Virus record (IMG/VR): IMGVR_UViG_3300030117_002972
Location: 1 to 27,096 of that record
DNA from: a virus
Strand: one strand, 5' to 3'
Length of the DNA stretch: 27,096 nucleotides
In this document: positions 1 through 6,956 of the stretch, piece after piece
How positions within the stretch are numbered: position 1 is the stretch's first letter
How the letters are laid out: each line of letters opens with the position of its first letter
The notes under the pieces: model-generated
What the model saw: the letters and a program-made list of their open reading frames with translations, nothing else
Told to the model about the DNA's origin: nothing
Database searches by the model: none
Translations under genes and position numbers: made by a program

Positions 1-255
1 GAAGGTATAGCAGAACTAGGGTTTGCAGGTCTTGCTGCAATACTGCTATTTGGTGTATTTAAATGGATGACTGGTGAGTTAACTAAAAAGATTGACAACC
101 TACAAGACATCATAATTAAACTTATTGATGCTAAAAATGAAATGAAAAATGAGTTTAAAGAATTAAATGATGAAGTTACTGACCAGCTTAATTACATAGA
201 AGCAAAGTTAGGCAATGGGCGTGGTAGTAAACAAAGAAGAAAATCAGGAACATAA
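1..255 (+). CDS. Holin-like small membrane protein, 5' truncated by window edge
   Basis: The frame is open from base 1, so the true start lies outside the window; the ATG at 67 is probably internal. The visible part begins with one hydrophobic helix (roughly the first 20 residues, with GFAGLAAILLFGVF). A hydrophilic, Lys/Glu-rich helical region with heptad-like spacing follows (DNLQDIIIKLIDAKNEMKN), then a basic tail (SKQRRKSGT). A short N-terminal membrane segment plus a charged coiled coil is the layout of BhlA/UviB-type holin-like proteins. It is followed closely by other small membrane-type genes, which fits a lysis cassette, although no endolysin gene is visible in this window. Assignment to holin is by architecture only; a membrane-anchored structural or spanin-like role is possible. 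Confidence 0.55.
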   Translation, partial: EGIAELGFAGLAAILLFGVFKWMTGELTKKIDNLQDIIIKLIDAKNEMKNEFKELNDEVTDQLNYIEAKLGNGRGSKQRRKSGT

Positions 256-259
256 TAGT

Positions 260-379
260 ATGAAAACTATTAAAATTGTAAATAATAATACAAAATACAC
301 AACTACACCAAAGAATGTAACGTTTGTATTTTTAGACAAAGAAAGATATTATGAGCGTTCAAGAAAACCAATGGCGTGA
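260..379 (+). CDS. Very small hypothetical protein (39 aa)
   Basis: This short frame starts at ATG 260, just after the stop of the preceding gene, with AGGAA about 9 bases upstream as a plausible ribosome binding site. It ends at TGA 377-379 and overlaps the start of the next gene (351) by 29 bases in another frame. The product begins MKTIKIVNNNTKYTTTPKN and continues with an aromatic and charged stretch (FVFLDKERYYERSRK). It has no membrane segment, and I recognise no family. Without it there would be a gap of about 95 bases in an otherwise tightly packed operon, which favours a real gene. Its length makes chance occurrence possible. Confidence 0.4.
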   Translation: MKTIKIVNNNTKYTTTPKNVTFVFLDKERYYERSRKPMA

Positions 380-566
380 GGGTATAAGTTCAGACTTATC
401 TGAGTTAAAAACAGATGTCAAATGGATTAAGGAAAATCTTGGACGAATGGATGGTAACCAACGTATCCTTGAGAAAAAGGTATCGTGGCTTAAAGGGGCT
501 GGCACATTTGTTAGTATCCTTCTTAGTAGCATTCTTGCTTTGGTTGCTTCTATGATGTTTAATTAA
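351..566 (+). CDS. XhlA-like coiled-coil protein with C-terminal membrane anchor
   Basis: The product is 71 residues. Residues 10-40 are predicted helical and coiled-coil (ISSDLSELKTDVKWIKENL). The last 22 residues form one hydrophobic helix (GTFVSILLSSILALVASMMF). A short cytoplasmic coiled coil with a single C-terminal transmembrane segment is the layout of the haemolysin XhlA/phage lysis-accessory family, and the LKTDVKWIKENL region resembles those proteins. The orientation is the mirror of the first gene, which has its hydrophobic segment at the N-terminus, so the two may work as a pair in the lysis step. The start has a purine-rich AAAGAAAGA upstream. The lysis role is inferred from architecture and position. 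Confidence 0.55.
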   Translation: MSVQENQWREGISSDLSELKTDVKWIKENLGRMDGNQRILEKKVSWLKGAGTFVSILLSSILALVASMMFN

Positions 567-587
567 AATGAATTGGAGAATATTTTA

Positions 588-809
588 ATGAGTAAACAAA
601 AATCAAAAGCATATATTGTTACATTAAAAAAGAAAGCTGCTAACTCTAAGTACTCCTACAGTACCTTATTAAAAGTGTACAAAAGAGGATTAGCTGCTTA
701 TTTATCTGGTGGAAGTAAAAGAGGAATGAGTCAACACCAATGGGCTATGGCTAGAGTAAATTCTTTTTTACAAGGTGACCCTAAACATGATACAGACTTA
801 AGAGCGTGA
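588..809 (+). CDS. Small phage protein resembling DUF5824
   Basis: I choose ATG 588 because GGAG at 575-578 precedes it by about 9 bases; the in-frame TTG at 573 would include that ribosome binding site in the coding region. The 73-residue product is basic. It contains a segment of the form VYKRGLAAYLSGG followed by QHQWAMARVNSFLQG (about residues 27-61). This matches the pattern I recognise from small phage proteins called DUF5824, in which VYxRGxxAY and WAMARVxSFL are conserved. Such genes often sit among structural or late genes in marine and cyanobacterial phages. No catalytic residues are evident and the role is unknown. The gene ends four bases into a GTG that could start the next frame. 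Confidence 0.6.
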   Translation: MSKQKSKAYIVTLKKKAANSKYSYSTLLKVYKRGLAAYLSGGSKRGMSQHQWAMARVNSFLQGDPKHDTDLRA

Positions 810-835
810 GTTCTTTAGGAGGATTATTTTTATAT

Positions 836-1060
836 ATGAGTAGATTAGATAAAGCGTTAAAAGATGTTGGTGGTAAAAGAACACAAAACTATAGGTTAAA
901 TCACCCTGCTAAATATTTAAAAGGTTCACAAGATGAAGAAAAAGCTGCAAAAGAAATGACAGAAACAGCAAAAAGATATAATGAAGGTACTTTAACTAAT
1001 GCTTATATAGAAGAAGTTGAAGACTATCGAAAAAAAGATAAAAAGAAAAGGAACGCATAG
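836..1060 (+). CDS. Small charged hypothetical protein
   Basis: The start is taken as ATG 836, downstream of a strong AGGAGG at 818-823. The frame is also open from GTG 806, but that codon lies upstream of the ribosome binding site. The product has 74 residues and is highly charged and helical, beginning MSRLDKALKDVGGKRTQNY and ending with a run of Lys/Arg (YRKKDKKKRNA). It has no membrane segment or cysteine pair. I do not recognise a family. Its stop codon TAG overlaps the GTG start of the next, very basic gene, so the two are probably translationally coupled. It could belong with that DNA-binding-like pair, but this is inferred only from adjacency and its basic C-terminus. Confidence 0.5.
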   Translation: MSRLDKALKDVGGKRTQNYRLNHPAKYLKGSQDEEKAAKEMTETAKRYNEGTLTNAYIEEVEDYRKKDKKKRNA

Positions 1061-1383
1061 TGAGAGCAAAATCAGTAAAAGCAAAATCGGTAAAACCAAA
1101 ATCAGTTGGAGCAGGTCCAAAAAAAACAAAACCAGCATCATCTGGAACGTCAGGTAGAGTAGCAAGAAGAGCAAAGCTACAAGAGGCTGCAAAAGCACGT
1201 AAAGCTATGAAAAAAGCTTTACCAGAAATAAAAAAAATAACCTATAAAAGTCAAGGTGGAGGTTTAAAGAGTCAGTTAAAAAAGAGAACTGCTGGACCAA
1301 AGCCAATGAAAAAAATAACACCAACTAAAACACCAAGAAAAGCTAGAAGCCCAAGAAAAACAGGCGGAGCTAGAAGGAGATAA
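1060..1383 (+). CDS. Histone H1-like, extremely basic protein
   Basis: The gene starts at GTG 1060 within TAGTG, overlapping the previous stop. The 107-residue product is dominated by Lys, Arg, Ala, Pro, Ser and Gly and has almost no acidic residues. It opens with near-repeats of AKSVK/PKSV (residues 3-16) and has the motif GTSGRVARRAKL at about 29-40. A helix-prone Ala/Lys stretch (QEAAKARKAMKKA) follows, and the tail is rich in Thr/Ser-Pro-Arg-Lys elements (KTPRKARSPRKTGG). The S/T-P-x-K tail resembles the DNA-binding tails of linker histones and bacterial Hc1-type proteins. The GRVxRR motif recurs twice in the following gene, so the two look related. A role in nucleic-acid condensation or binding is inferred from composition; a structural scaffold-like role remains possible. 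Confidence 0.6.
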   Translation: MRAKSVKAKSVKPKSVGAGPKKTKPASSGTSGRVARRAKLQEAAKARKAMKKALPEIKKITYKSQGGGLKSQLKKRTAGPKPMKKITPTKTPRKARSPRKTGGARRR

Positions 1384-1387
1384 CAAT

Positions 1388-1690
1388 ATGGGATATGGAA
1401 CAAAAGGTAGAGTTAAAAGAAGAGCAACGCTAAAAACTGCTGCTGCAAAAAAGAAGATAGCAAAATCACCTGCAAAAAAGTTAGGTAAAAGTATAACTAC
1501 TCTTAAAAAAACAGTAGGTGTTACTTCTAAACCAAAAAAAACACAAGGAACAGCAACAAACGTACGCAAAATGTCTCAACGTATTTTTGCAAAGGGAACT
1601 GCTGGTGTTCTTCCTTCTAGAAAACAAACAGGGCAAACAGCTGGAACAGCTGGTAGAGTTAAAAGAAGAAATGCAAACAAAAGGAAATAA
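1388..1690 (+). CDS. Second histone-like basic protein, relative of the preceding gene
   Basis: The gene starts at ATG 1388 with AGGAG at 1375-1379. The 100-residue product is again nearly free of acidic residues and rich in Lys, Arg, Ala, Thr and Gly. The motif GTKGRVKRRATL is near the N-terminus (residues 4-15) and GTAGRVKRRNAN is at the very end (86-97). Both match GTSGRVARRAKL of the upstream gene. Between them is an Ala/Lys stretch (KTAAAKKKIAKSPAKK) of the kind seen in H1-like tails. Terminal motif repeats suggest duplication of a short basic module. The protein presumably binds nucleic acid or another polyanion. Neither protein has a recognisable folded domain, and the codon usage matches the neighbours. 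Confidence 0.6.
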   Translation: MGYGTKGRVKRRATLKTAAAKKKIAKSPAKKLGKSITTLKKTVGVTSKPKKTQGTATNVRKMSQRIFAKGTAGVLPSRKQTGQTAGTAGRVKRRNANKRK

Positions 1691-1692
1691 AG

Positions 1693-1842
1693 ATGGAACT
1701 ATTAACTAATAACTGGGAATTGTTTGTAATAGGAGTACTAGTAATAGATAAGGTTGTTGCATTAAGTCCAACACCTTATGATGATATGCTATGGACAACT
1801 ATTAAGAACATGATAAGTAAAGCTACAGGAAAGAAGATATGA
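1693..1842 (+). CDS. Tiny membrane-associated protein (49 aa), paralogue A
   Basis: ATG 1693 follows the preceding stop by two bases, with AAGGAAATAA as ribosome binding region; the stop TGA is at 1840-1842. The product has an N-terminal hydrophobic helix (WELFVIGVLVI, residues 8-18) and then the motif LSPTPYDDMLWTTIKNMI. The next gene ends with a closely similar arrangement (ATPDVKDDLLWNKVKAIL), so the two are paralogues with pattern TPxxDDxLWxxIK. Small phage proteins with a membrane helix followed by such a TP-DD element are familiar to me from marine phages, but I know no assigned function. The location between lysis-type and virion genes would suit a lysis or assembly accessory protein. 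Confidence 0.5.
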   Translation: MELLTNNWELFVIGVLVIDKVVALSPTPYDDMLWTTIKNMISKATGKKI

Positions 1843-2006
1843 GTATAGTATCAAAACTAATCAAGAAACAAGTTAAGAAAAAAGGAGGACTTGCAGGTAT
1901 CCTTATATGGGTAGGAGATATAGCAGTAAAAGCTACTCCTGATGTAAAGGATGATTTGCTCTGGAATAAAGTAAAAGCAATTTTAAAAAAATCTATGGAT
2001 AAATAG
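1839..2006 (+). CDS. Tiny membrane-associated protein (55 aa), paralogue B
   Basis: ATG 1839 overlaps the previous stop (ATGA) and the stop TAG 2004-2006 overlaps the next GTG start, so it sits inside a translationally coupled run. The product has a basic N-terminus (KLIKKQVKKKGG), one hydrophobic stretch (LAGILIWVGDIAVKA, residues 18-32), then TPDVKDDLLWNKVKAILKK. The last part mirrors the preceding protein (TPYDDMLWTTIKNMI). A positively charged N-terminus before a single helix suggests an inner-membrane association with the N-terminus in the cytoplasm. The function is unknown. The paired arrangement resembles two-component small membrane systems but gives no direct clue. Confidence 0.5.
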   Translation: MSIVSKLIKKQVKKKGGLAGILIWVGDIAVKATPDVKDDLLWNKVKAILKKSMDK

Positions 2007-2290
2007 TGGAATTAGCTTTTAACATTAAGGAACTATTAGACGACATAAAAGATAAAGTATATCCTGATAAACCACCTATATGTCCTACATGCTTATCAAT
2101 AGATGTTGATGAAGTAGAAATAATAGGTGCACATGATAAAGCTTTATTTTGGGAGTGTTTAAATTGTAGTGAGTTCTTTTTACGATATGACAAAGAAAAA
2201 ACAAAAAAGTATTTAGACAAAGCTAATGATTTATTCATTGATGTTAACGATGATACAATGGAGGCTTTATGCCAAGAAAGACCAAACTAG
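2006..2290 (+). CDS. Small zinc-ribbon protein
   Basis: The gene starts at GTG 2006 inside TAGTG. The 94-residue product contains two CxxC knuckles, C26/C29 (CPTC) and C51/C54 (CLNC), separated by 21 residues. These are expected to bind one zinc ion in a zinc ribbon fold. The N- and C-terminal parts are acidic and helical. Its 3' end overlaps the metallophosphoesterase gene by 22 bases, and the GGAGG of that gene lies within its coding sequence, so the two are probably co-translated. Zinc ribbons in phages commonly mediate nucleic-acid or protein contacts. No catalytic domain is present, and the partner is unknown. Confidence 0.6.
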   Translation: MELAFNIKELLDDIKDKVYPDKPPICPTCLSIDVDEVEIIGAHDKALFWECLNCSEFFLRYDKEKTKKYLDKANDLFIDVNDDTMEALCQERPN

Positions 2291-3060
2291 ATAAGGGGGT
2301 TGTTAAAAGAGGAGTTGTATGTCCAGATAAACATTTTCCTTTAGCAGACCCTAAAGCTATTAGTTGTTTTTTACAAGCAATAGCTATTATCAAACCAGAC
2401 TTCTATGTAGATATAGGAGATGTAGGCGAATGGGAAAGTGTATCTCATTGGCAATGGAAGAAAAAGAAAAGACCACCTTTAGAATATCAATTACCTTTTG
2501 TTACTGATGAAATAAAAAAGGTAAATGAAGAGTTAGATAAGGTAGATGAAACATTAGACAAAGCAGGTTGCAAAACTAAATATATGTGTGAAGGCAACCA
2601 TGATGATTGGCTAAATAGGTTTCACGAAGAAAACCCTTACCTCGACTTTGTGGCTTTTCCAAAAGCAATTAAACTAAAGGAAAGAGGTTACAAATACTAT
2701 CCTGCAGGTGAGTATCTAAAGATAGGTAAACTACACTACTATCATGGACATCACTTTTCAGGGGTACATCACACTAGGAATCATTTAATGAAACTTGGTG
2801 CGAATGTAATGTACGGTCACTATCATGACCTACAACAAACAAGTGTCACTCATTTGGATGGAGTTAAATCAGCTTGGTCTATTGGGTGTCTTAAAAAGAT
2901 GGATGCACAGTCAAACAGCTTTTTATTAAATAGAAGACATAACTGGAGCCATGCGTTTGCAGTTGTAGATTACTTTGATAATGGTCACTTTACTGTACAT
3001 ATAGTTCAAATAATAGAAGGTAGAACCTCATTATGGGGTCAACTAATAAGGAGTAAATAA
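2269..3060 (+). CDS. Calcineurin-like metallophosphoesterase
   Basis: The 263-residue product carries the full ordered metal-binding signature of the family: D20-x-H22 (PDKH), G50-D51 (DIGDVGEW), G109-N-H-D112 (CEGNHDDW), H159/H161 (YYHGHH) and G183-H-Y-H186. These residues coordinate a two-metal centre that hydrolyses phosphomono- or diesters. The length fits a stand-alone catalytic domain. The start ATG 2269 has GGAGG just upstream (2260-2264). Related phage enzymes lie near virion or replication genes, and their substrates are mostly unknown. Cleavage of nucleotides, cyclic nucleotides, RNA ends or DNA is possible. Loss of host nucleotide signals is one idea for a phage-encoded member, but nothing in the sequence fixes the substrate. 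Confidence 0.85.
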   Translation: MPRKTKLDKGVVKRGVVCPDKHFPLADPKAISCFLQAIAIIKPDFYVDIGDVGEWESVSHWQWKKKKRPPLEYQLPFVTDEIKKVNEELDKVDETLDKAGCKTKYMCEGNHDDWLNRFHEENPYLDFVAFPKAIKLKERGYKYYPAGEYLKIGKLHYYHGHHFSGVHHTRNHLMKLGANVMYGHYHDLQQTSVTHLDGVKSAWSIGCLKKMDAQSNSFLLNRRHNWSHAFAVVDYFDNGHFTVHIVQIIEGRTSLWGQLIRSK

Positions 3061-3061
3061 A

Positions 3062-3586
3062 ATGGCAAGTTTTAAAGGAATGCAGTTTGGAATAGGTTCT
3101 GCTCTAGGAAATGCTTTTAACTTTATGAAAAATCGTAAACAACAAAGAAATTTACTAGATGAAGCAAGACAAGCTGCACAAAGAGAAAATCAAAGAGCTG
3201 AAAATTTAGGCTTTGAAGAACAAACAACTTTAGGTGAAGAGCCTGTTTTTGAAACACAAATACAAAATATAGAACCACCTACAGCTTTTTCTGCACAAGC
3301 ATTAGATAATACAGGTAGAGCTAATTTACCACAAGCTATGGATATGGCAAGAATGGTAAAAACTATAGATGTTAGTGACCCTAACCAAGTTATGGCTTTT
3401 CAACAAGCGTTTAATGAAATGGGTGGCAATTTAAAAGTAGATGGTAAATTTGGTCCTAATACATTATCTGCTTTAAGACAAGCACAAGGTGAAGCTCAGC
3501 CTACTAATAGTCGTATGGAAGCAGTAGAAAGTGGAACAAATATAGGAGATAATAAGCCTGACCCATTAGCACGTCCTCTGTTTTAA
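3062..3586 (+). CDS. Virion-associated protein with peptidoglycan-binding-like segment
   Basis: The product has 174 residues. It starts MASFKGMQFGIGSALGNAF, with a Gly/Ala amphipathic N-terminus like that of ejection-type virion proteins. A Gln/Arg/Glu-rich helical stretch follows (residues 25-50). Residues about 105-143 read as a PG_binding_1-like repeat, with NQVMAFQQAFNEMGG and then VDGKFGPNTLSALRQAQG; the VDGxFGPxTxxAL core is the hallmark of this fold. The C-terminus is low complexity and acidic. The family normally binds cell-wall peptidoglycan. Here, upstream of the nozzle and fibre genes, the protein may help the virion contact or cross the cell wall. No hydrolase domain is fused, so enzymatic activity is unlikely. 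Confidence 0.6.
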   Translation: MASFKGMQFGIGSALGNAFNFMKNRKQQRNLLDEARQAAQRENQRAENLGFEEQTTLGEEPVFETQIQNIEPPTAFSAQALDNTGRANLPQAMDMARMVKTIDVSDPNQVMAFQQAFNEMGGNLKVDGKFGPNTLSALRQAQGEAQPTNSRMEAVESGTNIGDNKPDPLARPLF

Positions 3587-3608
3587 CTTTAAAAGGAATG
3601 TAATTTAA

Positions 3609-6600
3609 ATGCCAAAAGAAGTAATAGAACTTAATAACTTTAATGTAGGTACTGTAACTACACCTGATGTTAGAGATATACCTGTAGAATCTGCAGCGTA
3701 TTCTTTAAACTTAGATAGTGTAGTTGAAGATGGATTGTTACGTGGTGTTCCTGCTGATGCAACTAAAGAAACTGATGATGCAACTAGTAGTACTGCTATG
3801 ATAGCAACTGCTACATCTACAATACAAAGAAACAGCTCAACTAGAGATGTTGTGTATTATGATAGTACTAATAATAAGCTTAATATGATAAAAGACTTTG
3901 AAGGTACTACTGATACTATAGATAGTTATGAAGGTTCTGTTTCTAGTGTTATAGTAAGTGGCAGTGATGAAGTATGTTTAGAAACTAATAATAGAGAAGT
4001 ACATGCAGGAACAGGTAGTGCAAGTACTGATGTGCCTAAATGGCTAGGATGGATAGATTTTGGACAATTTGGGGGTAGTGCTCCTTCTAACCCCGTATTA
4101 GAGAATGCTGAGCTAAGTGCATTAGATTCTTTCCCTGCCTTATATAAAACAATATATAAACAAGTAAGTAGTGTAGATTATATATATGGTATTGAATATA
4201 AAGGTAATTATCTCTATAAAATAAAAATTAGTGATGGAACTATTACTAAGTCTACTAAAAGATTTACAAGTACACAAGGTTTAGCTGAATGTGGTGATGG
4301 TACATTTTGGGTATATGATGGTAAAGCTGGTACTGAAGGTACCTTGTATAAGTTAAATACAACTACTATGGCAGTAACACAAACTAATAGACTTGCATGT
4401 TCTGCTGCATTAGCTGATAATATTATTACAGATGGTTTATTAACAGATATACAAGAAACAGGGTCAGTAATATGGTGGTCTGCATATACAGCAAATGCAC
4501 AGCAAAAAAATACAGATACAGGTAATGTACATTGGTTATTTAAATGTACAGAACCTACAGATAACTCTAATATAGATGTAGTACCTATAACTCCTACATG
4601 GGTTAGTGTAGCAGAAGATACAGATGAAGCAAGCACTAGAGGTAAGTGGACAGCACATTCTAATGGTGCTCTTATAAGTGGTGGTCCAACATTAAGATTT
4701 TATAAAACACCTTTAGTTCCTATAACAAGCAGTACTACAAAGGTAGGATGTTTAGTACGTTCTACAACAGGAACAGCGACATTAATAGATAATAATAACC
4801 ATAGTGGTCAAACAGGTAGTGGTAGTAACCATTATAGTAGAGCTGAACCTTATGGTAGTACTACAGACCATTTAGCATTAGATAGTTTTTTTGTAATAGC
4901 AACAACTAGCAGTACAGATGGTAATACATACTTTAATAGTAGTAATGGATTTGGTGTAGTTAGTTTGCTAGCAAATGGAGGTAGTGCTGTATCTACTGTA
5001 CCTGGTAATGCTTATTTATCAGCAGTAAATACTAGTCAAGGACTACATATAACTAACTTTGATGCTACACCATTAACAACTAACTTTATTGTTTGGGATG
5101 ATTTAAATGATACTAACGCATTAACAACAGGAGATGGTAGCTCTGCTCCTAGAGGTTTTAATAAGATAGAAGCTAAAGCTGCAGCAAGTAATGTAGATGA
5201 ACATATTAAAGGTGTACTAGCATATTCAAGTGATGATAGTACAAATACAACTATTTATTTTACAAACTCAGAACAAGGTGGTAAAATATCTGAAGCTACA
5301 TGGACTGTAAGTGGAGCATCATTAGGTTCTAGAACAGCTAAAACAACATCAGGTATTGATATTATACCTGTTGCTACAGCAGATAGCACTTTAACATTAG
5401 GAGCTACAGGAACATTTTTATCAACTAAAAAATATTATTATAAAGCATCTGCAGTATATGATGGATATCAAGAAGGTACATTAACAACATCTTTTACTAT
5501 TATACCTGATACAGGGACAACTACAAATAGTATGAAAGTAACTATAAATGTAAGAAGTATCTCTTCTTTAAGTAAAAGAATTAGTCATATAAATTTATAT
5601 AGAGCAGAAAGTAGTGATTTAACTTCTGATAAACCAGATACATTTTATAGATTAGTTACATCATTACCATTAGACTCTTCTTGGTCTTCTGTTACAGATA
5701 GTTTTTGGGAATCAGCATCTAGTAATACTTATAGACAATATGAGTATAGTGATAATTCTTTACTAGGAGCTACATATGAAGCTATTAATGGTATATCAGA
5801 AGTAATAGATAGTAGCATAGTAAACTATGCATTGAGCACACAATTAAATGGACATCATGTAGTAGCTAAATGTTTTCATGCAGATTTACCTGATGCAGAA
5901 AGATATATATTTAAATCTAAGCCAGGTAAGTTTGACCAGTTTGATTGGACTGCAGATTTTGTAAGATTACCTTCTATACCTACTGCTATTACAGCATTTG
6001 CTGGTAGAATATATGCATGGAATGAAAATACTATGTACAGAATAAATTTAGATGGTATGTATATAGAAGATACTTATGAAGGTATAGGATGTATAGGTAA
6101 TCAAGCGTTTGCAGTTACAGAGTATGGTATGTGTTTTTGTGACCATCAAAATATATATCTACATGATGGTAAACAACCTATGATTATATCTGAGAATATA
6201 AAAGATGGTGATTCTGTACCTAGACCTACTACATTAGATGGTGCAACAGTTGTTAGCTTAGATTTAAGTTGGGATGGTAAAGCTGTAGCAGGTGCAAACA
6301 AAGCTGCTATATGTATAGAGTTTGATAGCACAAGAGGTTCTTTTTTAATATTCTGGTCACATGCTGCATCTTCTGACCCAAGCAGGGCATATGCCTGGGC
6401 ATATAACTTAGCTAGAAAAAGATGGGATTTACTTGCAGTTACAACAAGTAGTACATCAAGTTATGTAAGAACTACTTTCCAAGATAGCACTGGTGAAATA
6501 TATTACAGTGACTTAACAAACTGTTATAAACTATTTGGTGGTACTACAAGAAAGTCTTGGGAGTATATGACTAAAACATTAAGTATGGGAATGCATACAC

Positions 6601-6956
6601 AACCTAAAAGAATGTATGGTTGGGAACTAAGATACAAACGTGGTGGTAGTTCTAAAACACCTCTTGTATATTGGAGCATAGAGAATGGTGCTGTATGGAC
6701 ACATGGTACGCATAGTGGAGACTTTGCAGAATCTAGTACAGTACAAAATAGTAGTACAGTATATACGCATATGCAAGGTAAGTTAAGAGCAAGTAATGGT
6801 GGCTCTGTACAAACACAAGAAGCTAGAGATATTAAATACTTTATATGTGAAAACAATACAGCAGGTAGTAGAGTTGGTGGTACTGTAGCTGAAACAGAAG
6901 TAGACAGTTTAGCAGTTGTATATAGAAGAATTAAATTTCCAAAACATAATATTTAA
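3609..6956 (+). CDS. Large tail protein, nozzle / tail-tube-B or DNA-stabilisation-like
   Basis: The 1115-residue product begins with INxGTVTTPDVRDIP-like spacing (LNNFNVGTVTTPDVRDIP), then a segment on AAYSLNLD and GLLRGVPAD. This opening is typical of phage tail proteins assigned to the nozzle or packaged-DNA-stabilisation group. The body is Thr/Ser/Gly-rich and beta-strand-rich. Residues about 770-870 hold short repeated propeller-like segments (GRIYAWNENTMYRIN and GMCFCDHQNIYLHDG) that resemble the blade motifs of T7 gp12-type nozzles. The C-terminus returns to beta structure. The gene is followed immediately (TAATG overlap) by a fibre gene and then ejection-type genes, the usual neighbourhood of a podovirus tail. 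The exact position in the tail cannot be fixed from sequence alone. Confidence 0.6.
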   Translation: MPKEVIELNNFNVGTVTTPDVRDIPVESAAYSLNLDSVVEDGLLRGVPADATKETDDATSSTAMIATATSTIQRNSSTRDVVYYDSTNNKLNMIKDFEGTTDTIDSYEGSVSSVIVSGSDEVCLETNNREVHAGTGSASTDVPKWLGWIDFGQFGGSAPSNPVLENAELSALDSFPALYKTIYKQVSSVDYIYGIEYKGNYLYKIKISDGTITKSTKRFTSTQGLAECGDGTFWVYDGKAGTEGTLYKLNTTTMAVTQTNRLACSAALADNIITDGLLTDIQETGSVIWWSAYTANAQQKNTDTGNVHWLFKCTEPTDNSNIDVVPITPTWVSVAEDTDEASTRGKWTAHSNGALISGGPTLRFYKTPLVPITSSTTKVGCLVRSTTGTATLIDNNNHSGQTGSGSNHYSRAEPYGSTTDHLALDSFFVIATTSSTDGNTYFNSSNGFGVVSLLANGGSAVSTVPGNAYLSAVNTSQGLHITNFDATPLTTNFIVWDDLNDTNALTTGDGSSAPRGFNKIEAKAAASNVDEHIKGVLAYSSDDSTNTTIYFTNSEQGGKISEATWTVSGASLGSRTAKTTSGIDIIPVATADSTLTLGATGTFLSTKKYYYKASAVYDGYQEGTLTTSFTIIPDTGTTTNSMKVTINVRSISSLSKRISHINLYRAESSDLTSDKPDTFYRLVTSLPLDSSWSSVTDSFWESASSNTYRQYEYSDNSLLGATYEAINGISEVIDSSIVNYALSTQLNGHHVVAKCFHADLPDAERYIFKSKPGKFDQFDWTADFVRLPSIPTAITAFAGRIYAWNENTMYRINLDGMYIEDTYEGIGCIGNQAFAVTEYGMCFCDHQNIYLHDGKQPMIISENIKDGDSVPRPTTLDGATVVSLDLSWDGKAVAGANKAAICIEFDSTRGSFLIFWSHAASSDPSRAYAWAYNLARKRWDLLAVTTSSTSSYVRTTFQDSTGEIYYSDLTNCYKLFGGTTRKSWEYMTKTLSMGMHTQPKRMYGWELRYKRGGSSKTPLVYWSIENGAVWTHGTHSGDFAESSTVQNSSTVYTHMQGKLRASNGGSVQTQEARDIKYFICENNTAGSRVGGTVAETEVDSLAVVYRRIKFPKHNI

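Noticed and set aside
992-1198. Leu-rich leftward open frame that looks like a membrane protein
   Set aside because: It is the antisense of Lys-rich coding sequence (AAA/AAG read backwards gives Phe/Leu), with no ribosome binding site, inside well-supported rightward genes.
1276-1569. Leftward 97-residue open frame spanning both basic genes
   Set aside because: It is an antisense shadow of the two histone-like genes; composition follows from the complementary strand.
1518-1709. Rightward frame of 63 residues within the second basic gene
   Set aside because: It overlaps a longer gene with a good ribosome binding site and shows no independent start signal.
4214-4636. 140-residue leftward open frame within the nozzle-like gene
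   Set aside because: It is opposite a large, clearly coding gene, has no ribosome binding site and is an isolated leftward frame in a rightward block.
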